64,000 nucleotides of DNA from Rhodothermales bacterium (GCA_040221055.1 JAVJVN010000013.1:1-64000), one strand, 5' to 3'. Shown: positions 1 to 8,823, numbered from the stretch's first letter. Notes: generated by a model not told the origin, from the sequence alone. Numbers and translations are program-made.

Positions 1-332
1 TTTTGTGTGTTTGGTTTTTTTTTTTTTCTCGGCCGCCCCTGGCCTGGGCCAACCTGGTCCTTATAAATCCAACGAACCCGAGCCTTTGTTCTCCCCATGC
101 CCGAAAACCCTCGAATCACCTCTATGAATAACTCCACGAGCGGTGATTTTCCGGTTTTGCGGACCTTTTGTTATCTCCATGGAACTCCTTATTGGTGCGG
201 AATCGCAGATTTTCGGGGCCTCCGATACACCTCTATGAATAACTCCACGAGCGGTGATTTTCCGGTTTTACGGACCTCGTGAGCCGCAGGCGAGGGCCGG
301 CCGCAAAACCGGATAAATCATCCGCTCAAAAC
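1..332. other. Non-coding region downstream of nrdJ
   Basis: No convincing gene. The first 30 bases are a T/G-rich low-complexity run. The rest holds a 50-bp direct repeat (separate entry) and an inverted partial copy near 301-325. A 61-codon open frame at 97-282 exists only because the repeat spacing (111 bp) is a multiple of three; its translation is the repeat read twice and it resembles no family I know. Part of the region probably serves as the 3' end of the leftward nrdJ transcript. Confidence 0.6.
117..277. repeat. 50-bp direct repeat, two copies 111 bp apart
   Basis: Positions 117-166 and 228-277 are identical except for one G/A change (position 159 versus 270). The segment 301-325, read on the minus strand, matches the inner part of the repeat (a GCGG, TGATTT, CCGGTTTTGCGG pattern) with small differences, so a third, inverted partial copy is present. 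Copy 2 and the inverted copy could pair into a hairpin just downstream of the nrdJ stop codon. The origin of the repeat is unknown. Confidence 0.75.
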
Positions 333-3305
333 TCACCCGCACCCGGACGTATTCCCGCAGTTCGGGCAGGAGTAGCACGCCCCCGCGCGGACCGTGATGC
401 TGCCGCAATTGGCGCACGGAGGGGCATCTTCCTGGTTGTTGAACGTCAGCGTCTCCGTCTCGGTATGCGTGACCGTGGTCGTCTCCGTGGACGTGTGCTT
501 CAGGAACAGGTCCACCGTGTTGCCGACCAGTGGGTCCACCTCCTGCTTCGGAGCCGAGAACATGTCGATCTGTTCCAGGTCCACCGCAGGCTCATTGGCC
601 ACAGGCTCTTCCTTTACCGGCTCCTCCTTCGGAATGCCGAGGAACTTCAGCGACAGGTAGCGGAAGATGTAGTCCATGATGGACTTGGCAATCGGGATCT
701 GCCGGTTGTTCGTGAACCCGTTCGGTTCGAAGCGCATGTGCGAGAACTTGTTGCACAGGTCTTCCAGCGGCACGTTGTACTGCAGGGCAATCGAGATGGA
801 CGTCGCGAACGCATCCATCAATCCCGAGATCGTGGAGCCTTCCTTGGCCATCGTAATGAAGATCTCGCCCGGCATGCCGGAGTCGGGATACATGCCGATG
901 TGCAGATAGCCTTCGTGTCCGGCAATCGAGAACTTGTGCGTCATGGACGGACGCTCATCGGGCAGGCGATGGCGCTCGGCGCGGTGGATGACCCGCTCCA
1001 CGACCTTTTCGACAATGCGGACTTCCGGCTCTTCCCCGGCCATGCCGTCGCCGGATGCCGCTACCGCTTCCTTGTTCTTGGTGTTGCCACCCTGTGAGGT
1101 GGACAGCGGCTGGCTGCGCTTCGAGTTCTCGCGGTAGATGGCGATGGCCTTCAGCCCGAGCTTCCAACCCTGCGTGTAGGCATCGGAAATCTCTTCGACC
1201 GTGGTCGTCTCCGGCATGTTGACCGTCTTGGAGATGGCCCCGGAAATGAACGGCTGCGTCGCCGCCATCATCTTGATGTGCCCCATGTGATGGATGGAGC
1301 GGGTCCCCTTGAACGGCTTGAAGGCACAGTCGAAGACGGGCAGGTGCTCGTCCTTCAGGCCCGGGGCTCCCTCGATGGTGTCATTCTCTTCCACGAAGGC
1401 CAGGATTTCCTGGATCTGCTTCTTTTTGTAGCCGAGGCGCGAGAGGGCCTCGGGCACCGTGCGGTTCACGATCTTCAGCATGCCGTCGCCCTTGCCGGCG
1501 AGCAGCTTGTATTTGACAAGGGCAATGTCGGGCTCCACGCCGGTCGTGTCGCAGTCCATCATGAATCCGATGGTCCCCGTCGGGGCCAGAACCGTGGACT
1601 GCGCGTTGCGGTAGCCGTACTGCTCGCCGAGCTCGACCATGCGGGCCGCGGACTCGTGTGCCGCCTTCAGGAGGTGTTCCGGGCAGCTGGCATCAATAGT
1701 GTTCACTGCATCGCGATGCATGCGCATGACCTCCAGGAACGGCTCGCGGTTCTCCGCAAATCCGTCGAACGGTCCGATCTTCTTGTTCGCGGCGATTTCG
1801 GCGCTCCGGGCGTAGGCTTCGGAATGCTCGATGGCCATGATGGCACCGGCCACGGCGCGGCCTTCGTCGCTGTCGTAGGGCAGACCCATGGACATGAGCA
1901 GGGCGCCGAGGTTGGCAAAGCCGAGACCCAGCGGGCGGAACAGATGCGAGTTCTCGGCCACCTTGGCCGACGGGTAGCCGGCGTTGTCGACCAGGATTTC
2001 CATGGCCGTGATGAACACCCGGCTGGCAGCGCGGAAGCGCTCCACGTCGAACACGCCGTTCTCATCCTGGAACTTGCGCAGGTTCAGGCTGGCCAGGTTG
2101 CAGGCCGAGTTGTCCAGGAACATGTACTCACTGCACGGATTGCTCGAATTGATCGCATCCGTGTTTTTGCAGGTGTGCCATTTCTGGATGGTGTCCTCGT
2201 ACTGGACGCCGGGGTCGCCGCACACGTGCGTACCTTCCGAGATCTTCTCGAGGACGGCCGATGCGCTCATCGTATCGACCGTCTCCCCCGACTTCACGGA
2301 CCGGAGTGCATAGTCGGTGCCGGCATCGGCCGCTGCCATGAACTCGTCCGTTACGCGAACCGACTGGTTCACATTCTGGAAAGCCACGCTGCCGTAGGCC
2401 GGGCCGTTGAACGATCCATCGTATCCCTGTTCAATGAGGGCCCAGGCTTTCTTCTCTTCCTCCTGCTTGGCCTCCACGAACTCCATGATGTCCGGATGCC
2501 AGACCTTCAGGGTCTGCATGATGGCCGCGCGGCGGGTCTTGCCGCCCGACTTGATGGTGCCGCCCGTGGCATCCTGCACCTTCATGAAGGAGACCGGACC
2601 GGATGGCGTGCCGCCACCGGACAGTTTTTCGCGGGAGGAGCGCAGTTTCGACCAATCGGCGCCGACGCCCGAGCCGAACTTGAACAGCCGGGCGCTTTCG
2701 CCCATGAGTTGCCAGATGTCGTCAATCGAGTCGTTGACCGAAATGATGAAACAGGCCGATGCCTGCGGGCGCACGTAGGGATCCACCGGCACCACCTTGC
2801 CTTGCTTCTCGTCCCAGCCGAAAATGGTCTTCCCGCCCGTGTCCTTCACGCCGTACTGGTGATGCAGGCCGACGTTGAACCAGACCGGGCTGTTGAAGGC
2901 GCCGTACTGATTGACACACAGCCACGTCAGGTCGTCATAGAATCGCTCACCGTCCTCCTTCGTGGCGAAATAACCCTGCTCCGTGCCCCAATCCGAAATG
3001 GTCCGCGTAACCCGGTGGACCAACTGGCGGAGCGAATGCTCACGGCCGCCCTTGGACGGGTCCTTTCCGTTCTTCGAAAGCTCCCCGTAGAAGTACTTGC
3101 TGGCCACCACATTCGTGGCCAACTGACTCCACGTGACCGGGAATTCGACGTTCTTCTGTTCGAAGATGGCCGTTCCCGTGTGATTCTTGATGACGGCGTC
3201 GCGTGTGTCCCAGGCAAGGGAGTCGAAAGGGTCCTGGCCTTCCGTGGAAAAAACGCGGTCGATGGAGAGTCCTTTGGAGAGTTCGGAGGTGCGGGCTTCG
3301 GGCAT
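333..3305 (-). CDS. nrdJ: Adenosylcobalamin-dependent (class II) ribonucleotide reductase
   Basis: Reduces ribonucleotides to deoxyribonucleotides using a B12-derived radical, in the cytoplasm. The 990-residue protein has the ribonucleotide reductase large-chain barrel: an early active-site Cys in SACFIISVNDS, the NPCSE motif holding the radical Cys and catalytic Glu, and PTGTIGF near the phosphate-binding end. The extreme C-terminus is a Cys-rich tail (CANCGS, CPNCGNTSGCG) typical of long NrdJ proteins, where it carries redox or zinc cysteines. I chose the ATG at 3305 because the upstream in-frame extension to 3392 reads as non-family sequence and runs through a palindrome. No Shine-Dalgarno site is visible. 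No cobalamin riboswitch or NrdR box was found upstream, but DnaA-box-like sites are present. Confidence 0.95.
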   Translation of the reverse strand: MPEARTSELSKGLSIDRVFSTEGQDPFDSLAWDTRDAVIKNHTGTAIFEQKNVEFPVTWSQLATNVVASKYFYGELSKNGKDPSKGGREHSLRQLVHRVTRTISDWGTEQGYFATKEDGERFYDDLTWLCVNQYGAFNSPVWFNVGLHHQYGVKDTGGKTIFGWDEKQGKVVPVDPYVRPQASACFIISVNDSIDDIWQLMGESARLFKFGSGVGADWSKLRSSREKLSGGGTPSGPVSFMKVQDATGGTIKSGGKTRRAAIMQTLKVWHPDIMEFVEAKQEEEKKAWALIEQGYDGSFNGPAYGSVAFQNVNQSVRVTDEFMAAADAGTDYALRSVKSGETVDTMSASAVLEKISEGTHVCGDPGVQYEDTIQKWHTCKNTDAINSSNPCSEYMFLDNSACNLASLNLRKFQDENGVFDVERFRAASRVFITAMEILVDNAGYPSAKVAENSHLFRPLGLGFANLGALLMSMGLPYDSDEGRAVAGAIMAIEHSEAYARSAEIAANKKIGPFDGFAENREPFLEVMRMHRDAVNTIDASCPEHLLKAAHESAARMVELGEQYGYRNAQSTVLAPTGTIGFMMDCDTTGVEPDIALVKYKLLAGKGDGMLKIVNRTVPEALSRLGYKKKQIQEILAFVEENDTIEGAPGLKDEHLPVFDCAFKPFKGTRSIHHMGHIKMMAATQPFISGAISKTVNMPETTTVEEISDAYTQGWKLGLKAIAIYRENSKRSQPLSTSQGGNTKNKEAVAASGDGMAGEEPEVRIVEKVVERVIHRAERHRLPDERPSMTHKFSIAGHEGYLHIGMYPDSGMPGEIFITMAKEGSTISGLMDAFATSISIALQYNVPLEDLCNKFSHMRFEPNGFTNNRQIPIAKSIMDYIFRYLSLKFLGIPKEEPVKEEPVANEPAVDLEQIDMFSAPKQEVDPLVGNTVDLFLKHTSTETTTVTHTETETLTFNNQEDAPPCANCGSITVRAGACYSCPNCGNTSGCG

Positions 3306-3370
3306 GGCAAATGACGGTTGATGCGTGCAGATCTCAGGGTGGGAGCATCCGTGGGGGCCGCCGAAAAATA

Positions 3371-3440
3371 ACGGTCTATGGGGGGTATCCATAAACCGTT
3401 TCGTACAAGGCGGTGGTGGGTGCGGTTACCAATAAACCGT
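3371..3440. promoter_or_regulatory. Palindrome and repeated ATAAACCGT motif upstream of nrdJ
   Basis: ACGGTCTATGG (3371-3381) and CCATAAACCGT (3389-3399) form an inverted repeat with one mismatch in 11 pairs. ATAAACCGT recurs directly at 3432-3440, 41 bp away, next to a CGGTT that again makes it part of a dyad. On the minus strand the octamer TATTTTTC (3363-3370) lies just downstream and is one base from the Bacteroidota -7 box TAnnTTTG. The arrangement suggests an operator over the nrdJ promoter. The motif is not the NrdR box. Confidence 0.45.
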
Positions 3441-3466
3441 GGGATTGACCGTTTTGCAAGTAGAAA

Positions 3467-3616
3467 TTGTCCACATCCTCATATTGGGTGCATCATGGAC
3501 AAAGTGGCGTTTTCACCCCCTTTAGAGCCGCTTTTTTCATACATATGGGCGTGTGGGGGAGCCCCGGAATCAGGGCTTATGACCTGTCTTCCACGGAGGT
3601 TGGGGGGTTATCCACA
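3467..3616 (+). promoter_or_regulatory. DnaA-box-like sites between nrdJ and the next gene
   Basis: TTGTCCACA (3467-3475) and TTATCCACA (3608-3616, the exact classical DnaA box) lie in the 470-bp non-coding stretch 3306-3775. A third, weaker match (GTATCCACAC) lies at 3800-3809 inside the next gene. DnaA is known to control nrdAB in Escherichia coli, so a similar link is plausible. Nothing else in the stretch, such as AT-rich 13-mers or a dnaA/dnaN neighbour, suggests a replication origin. Confidence 0.45.
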
Positions 3617-3775
3617 CGTCGGGTCCGGACGCGTGCAAAAAAGCCCGTTTTCAGGCACAATAACGGACATAGCACAAAATGAGGCCTTCACGCGATCTTG
3701 CCGTCCGTCCGGAAGAACACATGGCCGATGTCGTGGTACAAGTGGACTTGATCATTCTGAAGACCAGCCAACAAC

Positions 3776-4171
3776 ATGGACCAAAACGAGCGCAGCGCGT
3801 ATCCACACCCGGGAGACTTCAAGGTCATGCGTCCCGAGTACTCCGAGCCCGAGGACGGTTACGTCACGGCCGAGATCATCATTACGCCGTTCAAGGTGTC
3901 CGGGACAAGTGTTACAAAGGCTGGAGCCCGCCGGGCTGCCCTGTACGAAGCGGAAAAGACGTACAAGGAATACCATCCCTCCTACCGGATAGACAATCCG
4001 TACCCGGACACGTTCGTGGACCAGGACGGCCAGCAGTGGAAGCGCAATTCCTTGCTCATGCAAGAGAAGCACGGCGACTATATGTTTGTCGACGCGGATG
4101 GGGAGGAAGATTACGCCGATATCGAGCAGATGCTCGCCTGGGACGTTCGTCCCCAGGTTGAGGAGGACTGA
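3776..4171 (+). CDS. Conserved-looking small hypothetical protein
   Basis: A 131-residue, soluble, acidic protein with no signal peptide or membrane segment. I do not recognise the family. The composition looks real: a beta-strand-like VTAEIIITPF, a Tyr/Lys-rich helix (GARRAALYEAEKTYKEYHP), and an acidic C-terminus (DADGEEDYADIEQML). The ATG at 3776 gives the best start, with no obvious ribosome binding site. It is divergent from nrdJ and ends 24 bp before the leftward CCA-adding enzyme, so it is a single-gene unit. It sits next to the DnaA-box region, but no functional link can be claimed. Confidence 0.6.
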   Translation: MDQNERSAYPHPGDFKVMRPEYSEPEDGYVTAEIIITPFKVSGTSVTKAGARRAALYEAEKTYKEYHPSYRIDNPYPDTFVDQDGQQWKRNSLLMQEKHGDYMFVDADGEEDYADIEQMLAWDVRPQVEED

Positions 4172-4195
4172 GCTGAGCCGAGCCGCACGGGCTGG

Positions 4196-5638
4196 TCAAG
4201 AAAGGAGATCGTCCTTGATCTGCATCATGTAGGCGCGTGCGGCTTCGTACTCGTTCGGGATGTCGCCGTCCAGTATGGCTTCGCGGATGGCATTCTTGAT
4301 GTCGCCCACGGCGCGCCCGGGCTTCAGGTCCAGGGTTTCCATGATCTCGAGGCCATCAATCGGCGGCTGGAAATTCCGCAGGTGGTCCTTTTCCTCCACC
4401 TCCCTGAATTTCTCCTCCACGCTGTCGAACGCCCGCAGGTAACGGCGCACCCGTTTCGGGTTCTTCGACGTGATGTCCGCGCGGACCAGCGTCATGAGGT
4501 CGTCGATTTCCTCGCCGGCGTCGAACAGCAGGCGCCGCACCGCCGAGTCCGTCACATCCTCGTCCACCAGCGATACGGGCCGGTGATGCAGACGCACCAG
4601 CTTCTGGACGTACTTCATGCGCTCGTCCGTCGGCAGGCGCAGGCGACGAAAGACGCCCGGCACCATGCGGGCCCCCCGCTCCTCGTGGGAGTGGAAGCTC
4701 CAGCCGATCCCCGGCGTGAAGCGCTTTGTGGCCGGCTTGCCGATGTCGTGGAGCAGCGCGGCCCAGCGCAGCCACTCGGTGTCTTCGGCCGGCCGGTCGG
4801 CAACGGCATCCACCAGGTTGTCCAGCACCTGCAGGGTGTGGAAGAAGTTGTCCTTGTGGCGCACGCCGTCCACCGTCTCGACGCCTTGCAGGTCTACGAG
4901 TTCGGGGAACACGCGGCCCAGCACGCCACACTCGTACAGCAGACGAAAACCCACTGAGGGCGTCCGGCAGGCCACGATCTTCTGCAGTTCGGTCGTAATG
5001 CGTTCCGGACTGACAATGTCCATGCGGGCGGCGCGATCCGCCATGCCCGCGAAGGTGTCGGGGTCGATTTCAAACGCCAACTGGGCGGCGAATCGCGCCG
5101 CCCGCACAATCCGGAGGGGATCGTCGTCGAAGGTGGTGACGGGATCGAGGGGTGTCCGGAGCACGCCCTTGCCCAGGTCCGACACGCCCCCATGCGGATC
5201 CACGAGTTCGCCGAACCGGTCGGGCCAGAGGTGGATGGCCAGCGCATTGATGGTGAAATCCCGCCGGAAGAGGTCGTCTTCCAGCGTGCCGGCCTCCACG
5301 TCCGGCTTGCGGGAGTCCCGGGCGTAGGATTCCTTCCGCGCCGCCACGAACTCCAGTACCAGTCCCCGCGCCCGGATGCCTGCGGTCCCGAAATTGGGGT
5401 ACACGTTGGCGGTGACACCGCCGATTTCGTCCGCCACGGCGCGGGCCAGGCGGATGCCCGAATCCGGCCCGACCGTCACGAAATCGATGTCCGTGGTCGG
5501 TCGGTTCAACAGAACGTCTCGCACTACGCCGCCCACCGCGTACACGTCAATGGACAGGGATCGGGCCACCCGGCCCACATCCTTCAACAGGCGGGCATAG
5601 GGCAGTTCTTCAAAGAGGTGGCCAAGGGAAACGTTCAT
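4196..5638 (-). CDS. cca: CCA tRNA nucleotidyltransferase with HD domain
   Basis: Adds or repairs the 3'-CCA end of tRNAs. The 480-residue protein opens with the class II nucleotidyltransferase head (around residues 30-60: VGGVVRDVLLNRPTTDIDFV, giving the GG/RD signature and the DxD metal ligands), then RRDFTINALAI, which is typical of CCA-adding and poly(A) polymerase enzymes. A middle RNA-binding helical part follows, then an HD phosphohydrolase domain (LLHDIGKP). The tRNA-Gln in this window lacks an encoded CCA, so such an enzyme is needed. Its ATG overlaps the stop of the upstream lipoprotein gene by 4 bp (5635-5638), so the two are probably translationally coupled. Confidence 0.93.
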   Translation of the reverse strand: MNVSLGHLFEELPYARLLKDVGRVARSLSIDVYAVGGVVRDVLLNRPTTDIDFVTVGPDSGIRLARAVADEIGGVTANVYPNFGTAGIRARGLVLEFVAARKESYARDSRKPDVEAGTLEDDLFRRDFTINALAIHLWPDRFGELVDPHGGVSDLGKGVLRTPLDPVTTFDDDPLRIVRAARFAAQLAFEIDPDTFAGMADRAARMDIVSPERITTELQKIVACRTPSVGFRLLYECGVLGRVFPELVDLQGVETVDGVRHKDNFFHTLQVLDNLVDAVADRPAEDTEWLRWAALLHDIGKPATKRFTPGIGWSFHSHEERGARMVPGVFRRLRLPTDERMKYVQKLVRLHHRPVSLVDEDVTDSAVRRLLFDAGEEIDDLMTLVRADITSKNPKRVRRYLRAFDSVEEKFREVEEKDHLRNFQPPIDGLEIMETLDLKPGRAVGDIKNAIREAILDGDIPNEYEAARAYMMQIKDDLLS

Positions 5639-6723
5639 CCCCCCAAGTTACGAACCACGGCCCGTGCAATCCGACCCGGACCGGCCGCCCAGCCGGCATC
5701 CGTGCCGTGGAAATGGACCGTCCAGAATGCGGTGGAATCGATGCGCGTCCAGGTGGCGCCGTTGTCCAGCGTCCAGGCCGATCCCGTCGGCGCAACGCCT
5801 ATGTACGCGCCACCAAGGCCCGGTATGGCCGATCCGCCGAAAATGGATCCGCCCAGCGGCGCCGACCCGACCAACGCCCAGGTCGCGCCGCCATCGTCCG
5901 TCACGGCGGCGTTGGCAAACACGGAATCGGGCTGTCCGAAATCGCCGCCGAAGATCATGCCGTTCGAGTCGGAATGCATGGACAGCGAGAAAATACCGGC
6001 TGTTCCGGCGTCACTGGGAATGGGCGACACGGTTTCTTCCCATGTATCGCCGTAGTCGGTCGTCCGGATTACCCGCGTATCCACGCCCGACGCCCCCGTC
6101 GTGAACCAGCCCAGTCCGCCCGGTCGCGTCACCACGCAGGTCCCACTCGCGGCGAAGGCACCCTCGCCCTCGCGCGCATCGGGAACCGTCGCCGGATCCA
6201 GGCGGCTCCAGGAAGCGCCGCCATCCAGGGTCCGCATGAGCGTGAACTCGCCCTCGAAACTGTCGCTGAACGCAAAGCCGCGCTCCGCATCCCAGAAGGA
6301 CAGGCAATCGAAGAAGGCGTTCGGGTCCTCGTTCCGGAACGACACGTTCCAGGTGGCGCCGCCGTCATCCGTCCGGTAAATGCGTGAATCCGTGCCGTTG
6401 CCGATGGTGAGCGCATAGGCCACGTCCGCCGAAATCCCGTGGACGTCGCGGAACTGGAGCGAATCGGCCCCGGGCACCACGTTGATGTCCCATGTGGTCC
6501 CGCCATCCACCGTCCGACCCACGCGGCCGCCGGTACCGGCCACCCAGACCGTCTGCGCATCAACCGCATGCAGGCCAATGAATAACGCGGTCGAATCCTC
6601 GTACTGGGTTTCCCAGGCGAGGGTGGGCACGGCCGGGGACGCAGGATCGGCCGGTGCGCCGCATCCGGTGGCGACGACCATCGCGGCGAGGACGAGGGTG
6701 CGAAAACAGGCAGAAGAAGTCAT
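5635..6723 (-). CDS. BNR/Ycf48-like beta-propeller lipoprotein
   Basis: A 362-residue predicted lipoprotein. The ATG at 6723 gives a signal peptide ending in a lipobox (VVATGC, Cys at about residue 21); the longer in-frame extension upstream is unlikely. The mature part has repeated Asp-box blades (TVDGGTTWD, TDDGGATWN, TLDGGASWS, TTDYGDTWE, TDDGGATWA), the pattern of sialidase-type BNR or Ycf48-like propellers. Such proteins often act in assembly or adhesion, but the substrate is unknown. No catalytic sialidase triad is apparent. The end overlaps the CCA enzyme start by ATGA. Link to tRNA maturation is positional only. Confidence 0.8.
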   Translation of the reverse strand: MTSSACFRTLVLAAMVVATGCGAPADPASPAVPTLAWETQYEDSTALFIGLHAVDAQTVWVAGTGGRVGRTVDGGTTWDINVVPGADSLQFRDVHGISADVAYALTIGNGTDSRIYRTDDGGATWNVSFRNEDPNAFFDCLSFWDAERGFAFSDSFEGEFTLMRTLDGGASWSRLDPATVPDAREGEGAFAASGTCVVTRPGGLGWFTTGASGVDTRVIRTTDYGDTWEETVSPIPSDAGTAGIFSLSMHSDSNGMIFGGDFGQPDSVFANAAVTDDGGATWALVGSAPLGGSIFGGSAIPGLGGAYIGVAPTGSAWTLDNGATWTRIDSTAFWTVHFHGTDAGWAAGPGRIARAVVRNLGG

Positions 6724-6750
6724 GGCAGGCTCCGGGTGGGTTATGTGGGC

Positions 6751-6758
6751 CAAAGATA
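6751..6758 (-). promoter_or_regulatory. Candidate Bacteroidota -7 promoter box
   Basis: On the minus strand the octamer TATCTTTG matches the Bacteroidota -7 consensus TAnnTTTG exactly and lies 28 bp upstream of the lipoprotein ATG at 6723. A clear -33 TTTG is not seen at the expected distance, so this is a candidate only. Confidence 0.4.
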
Positions 6759-6829
6759 CGTGTCTTCTGCGAACCTGCTCGCCCGGCGGCCGTAAGAGCC
6801 GCGAATCCCTAATCCAACCGACGTTTCCC

Positions 6830-7303
6830 GTGAAAAAGCTGCTCGTCGTCGTTTTCAGCCTGGGCCTCCTGGCCGTCGCTTCCGTGCTTCTGTTCACCAA
6901 CGTGGACTCCTCAGCCGCCCAGACCAAAATGGTCGTTTACAAATCGCCGTCATGCGGATGCTGCACCACATGGGTCGACTACATGGTGGATGCGGGCTTC
7001 GAGGTGGAAGTGCACGACACCGACGACATGAACACGGTGAAGGCCGAGCACGGCGTGACCCGCAACGTGTCGTCCTGCCACACCGCGCTGATTGACGGAT
7101 ACGTGCTGGAAGGCCACGTTCCGGCCGAGGACGTCACGCGTCTTTTGGTCGAGCGACCGGCCGTTCTGGGCCTGGCCGTGCCGGGCATGCCCATCGGATC
7201 GCCCGGCATGGAGCAGGGTGACCCGGCCAACTACGACGACTACGACGTGGTCACGTTCGACGGCCAGGGCCGCACGGAAGTTTTCCGCCATGTGACCAAC
7301 TGA
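6830..7303 (+). CDS. DUF411 domain protein (exported, metal-related)
   Basis: A 157-residue protein that starts at a GTG (6830), giving the N-terminus VKKLLVVVFSLGLLAVASVL, a clear signal peptide or membrane anchor. The mature region starts with VVYKSPSCGCCTTW, the CxCC motif of DUF411, then the family's conserved H-D and the SSCHT motif. DUF411 proteins are predicted periplasmic metal-binding proteins often found with copper-resistance genes. No copper genes are visible here. The gene is divergent from the propeller lipoprotein and converges on the FHA protease with only 8 bp between stops. Confidence 0.82.
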   Translation: MKKLLVVVFSLGLLAVASVLLFTNVDSSAAQTKMVVYKSPSCGCCTTWVDYMVDAGFEVEVHDTDDMNTVKAEHGVTRNVSSCHTALIDGYVLEGHVPAEDVTRLLVERPAVLGLAVPGMPIGSPGMEQGDPANYDDYDVVTFDGQGRTEVFRHVTN

Positions 7304-7311
7304 GCGACGGT

Positions 7312-8811
7312 TCAGGGCAGCAGTTTCCGCACTTCGCTGACCGGCACGCCCTGGTTGGCGCCGCCGAATTCAGGCACGATGGCCGCGTTCACGGCCACGA
7401 CTTCGCCCTGGGCGTTGAGCACCGGTCCGCCGCTGCCCCCGTGCGTGGTTGCCGCATCGTAGACCACGGCGGCCGACGTGATCTGGCCGACAATGCCCTC
7501 TGAAATCAACGGACCCATGTGCCCGCCGTCCGACAGCGCTGCTGCCACGTCCCAGAAGTCCGGCTGCGGCCGCCTGTCCAGCAGCGCATTGACAAAGACC
7601 GGATCGGTCCGGGCCAGGAGCGCACGGATGCCCGTCGGGTAGCCCAGGACCAGGACCCGGTCACCCAGCGCAGGGCCTGCCTCGGCCAATGGAATGGGGG
7701 GCGCCATCGTACTGTCGAGCTCCGACCGCAGGAGGGCCACGTCGGCCACATCGGAGGCCGTCGCCAGCGTCACGTCGAAAGCCTCGCCCCGTCCCGGCAC
7801 ATACCCGATGAGGCGGTGCATGAAGGGCGTCAACCCCGATTCCATGGCCCGGGCGGCCGCCGGATCGAACTCCCACGGAATGGCCACGTGGCGGTTGGTT
7901 ACCAGCAGACCCTCGCCCGATACCACGAATGCCGTTCCGGTATACTGCTGGGTGAACACCGGGCCCTCGGCGGTGGGCGATGCCAGCGGTTGCCCGCGGG
8001 GATCGCGCAGCACGTTGCCGTTCGCATCCAGCATGAGGCGGAGTTCCCGACCCGATGGATCGCGGAACCCGTACGCGCCCTGCACGAACACAATGGACCC
8101 GGAAACCCGCTCCAGGATGGCGCCCATCGACGTGTTCTCAATGGCGCCCAGCCGTTCAGACGTGCTCTGGAGGTCGTCCCGCAACCGCTGGAGTTCCTCG
8201 GTGCTGACGGATCCCTCCGGCCGGAACAGGCTCAGGGCCTCCGCGAATTCGACGGACTGGTCCGAAATGGCCCGTTCAATCTGCAGCGTACGCAGGCCGA
8301 GCCACGCTACGGCCACCACCAGCAGCGCCAGGAGCACCGCCGACACCACGCGTGTCCCCGGCGCGCTCCGGGCAATCATTTCAATGGGCAGTTCCGTGGC
8401 AATCCGGGCAGCCACGCCCGCCGGCGTCGTCGAGCGGATGCGCGCCGCATCCACCGTATCGGACATCACATCGCGCAGCGACTTGAAGGTGGTCGTCCGG
8501 TCTACCGGAATATGCCGGTACCGCATGATCGGTCCGCCCTCGCCAAGCTCGATCAGGTCGCCGTCGGAGAGCATCCCCCCGGAAAACGGCCGGTCATTCA
8601 CGCGCACCACGGCCGCCGGCTCGACGGCGAACAGGTAGTCATCCCCCTGGCGCGTGAGCGTTCCGTGGAACTCGTGCACCTGGGGTGCCAGCCGGGCCGG
8701 GAAGTGGATGGTGGCGTTCGCCCCGGTACCTATCAACTCCACGGATTCATCGAGACGCGTACGCGTGCCGCGATGCACCCCGTGCAGGTGGTCCAGGACG
8801 ATGGCATCCAT
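7312..8811 (-). CDS. FHA domain - membrane helix - trypsin-like protease fusion
   Basis: A 499-residue fusion. Residues 1-100 form an FHA fold (IGTGANATIHFP; VRVNDRPFSGGMLSDGD), a phospho-Thr reader. One membrane helix is at about 155-173, so FHA would be cytoplasmic. A coiled-coil-like stretch follows (205-235). The C-terminal part is a chymotrypsin-fold protease with the full triad: His308 in VTNRHVA, Asp357 in DVADVAL, Ser460 in THGGSGGP. There is no PDZ domain, unlike DegP. The topology would link a cytoplasmic phosphorylation signal to proteolysis outside the inner membrane. It is the last gene of a leftward run, 12 bp after the DUF1080 gene. Partners and substrate are unknown. Confidence 0.85.
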   Translation of the reverse strand: MDAIVLDHLHGVHRGTRTRLDESVELIGTGANATIHFPARLAPQVHEFHGTLTRQGDDYLFAVEPAAVVRVNDRPFSGGMLSDGDLIELGEGGPIMRYRHIPVDRTTTFKSLRDVMSDTVDAARIRSTTPAGVAARIATELPIEMIARSAPGTRVVSAVLLALLVVAVAWLGLRTLQIERAISDQSVEFAEALSLFRPEGSVSTEELQRLRDDLQSTSERLGAIENTSMGAILERVSGSIVFVQGAYGFRDPSGRELRLMLDANGNVLRDPRGQPLASPTAEGPVFTQQYTGTAFVVSGEGLLVTNRHVAIPWEFDPAAARAMESGLTPFMHRLIGYVPGRGEAFDVTLATASDVADVALLRSELDSTMAPPIPLAEAGPALGDRVLVLGYPTGIRALLARTDPVFVNALLDRRPQPDFWDVAAALSDGGHMGPLISEGIVGQITSAAVVYDAATTHGGSGGPVLNAQGEVVAVNAAIVPEFGGANQGVPVSEVRKLLP

Positions 8812-8823
8812 ATCCGAGGGGGT

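Noticed and set aside
97-282. 61-codon frame at the left edge
   Set aside because: It consists mostly of the 50-bp repeat read twice; the frame stays open because the repeat spacing is divisible by three.
1278-3314. Long open frame of 678 codons on the plus strand
   Set aside because: It is antisense to nrdJ. Its His/Arg/Gly-rich translation is the typical mirror of a high-GC gene and matches no family.
3306-3500. Cobalamin riboswitch or NrdR box upstream of nrdJ
   Set aside because: I searched the leader by eye for the B12 box and for the NrdR palindrome and found neither.
3306-3775. Replication origin
   Set aside because: Two DnaA boxes alone are not enough. There is no box cluster, AT-rich unwinding region or dnaA/dnaN/gidA context, so control of nrdJ is the simpler reading.
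6724-6927. Longer N-terminus for the propeller lipoprotein
   Set aside because: The extension would bury the lipoprotein signal peptide and would run through the divergent promoter region.
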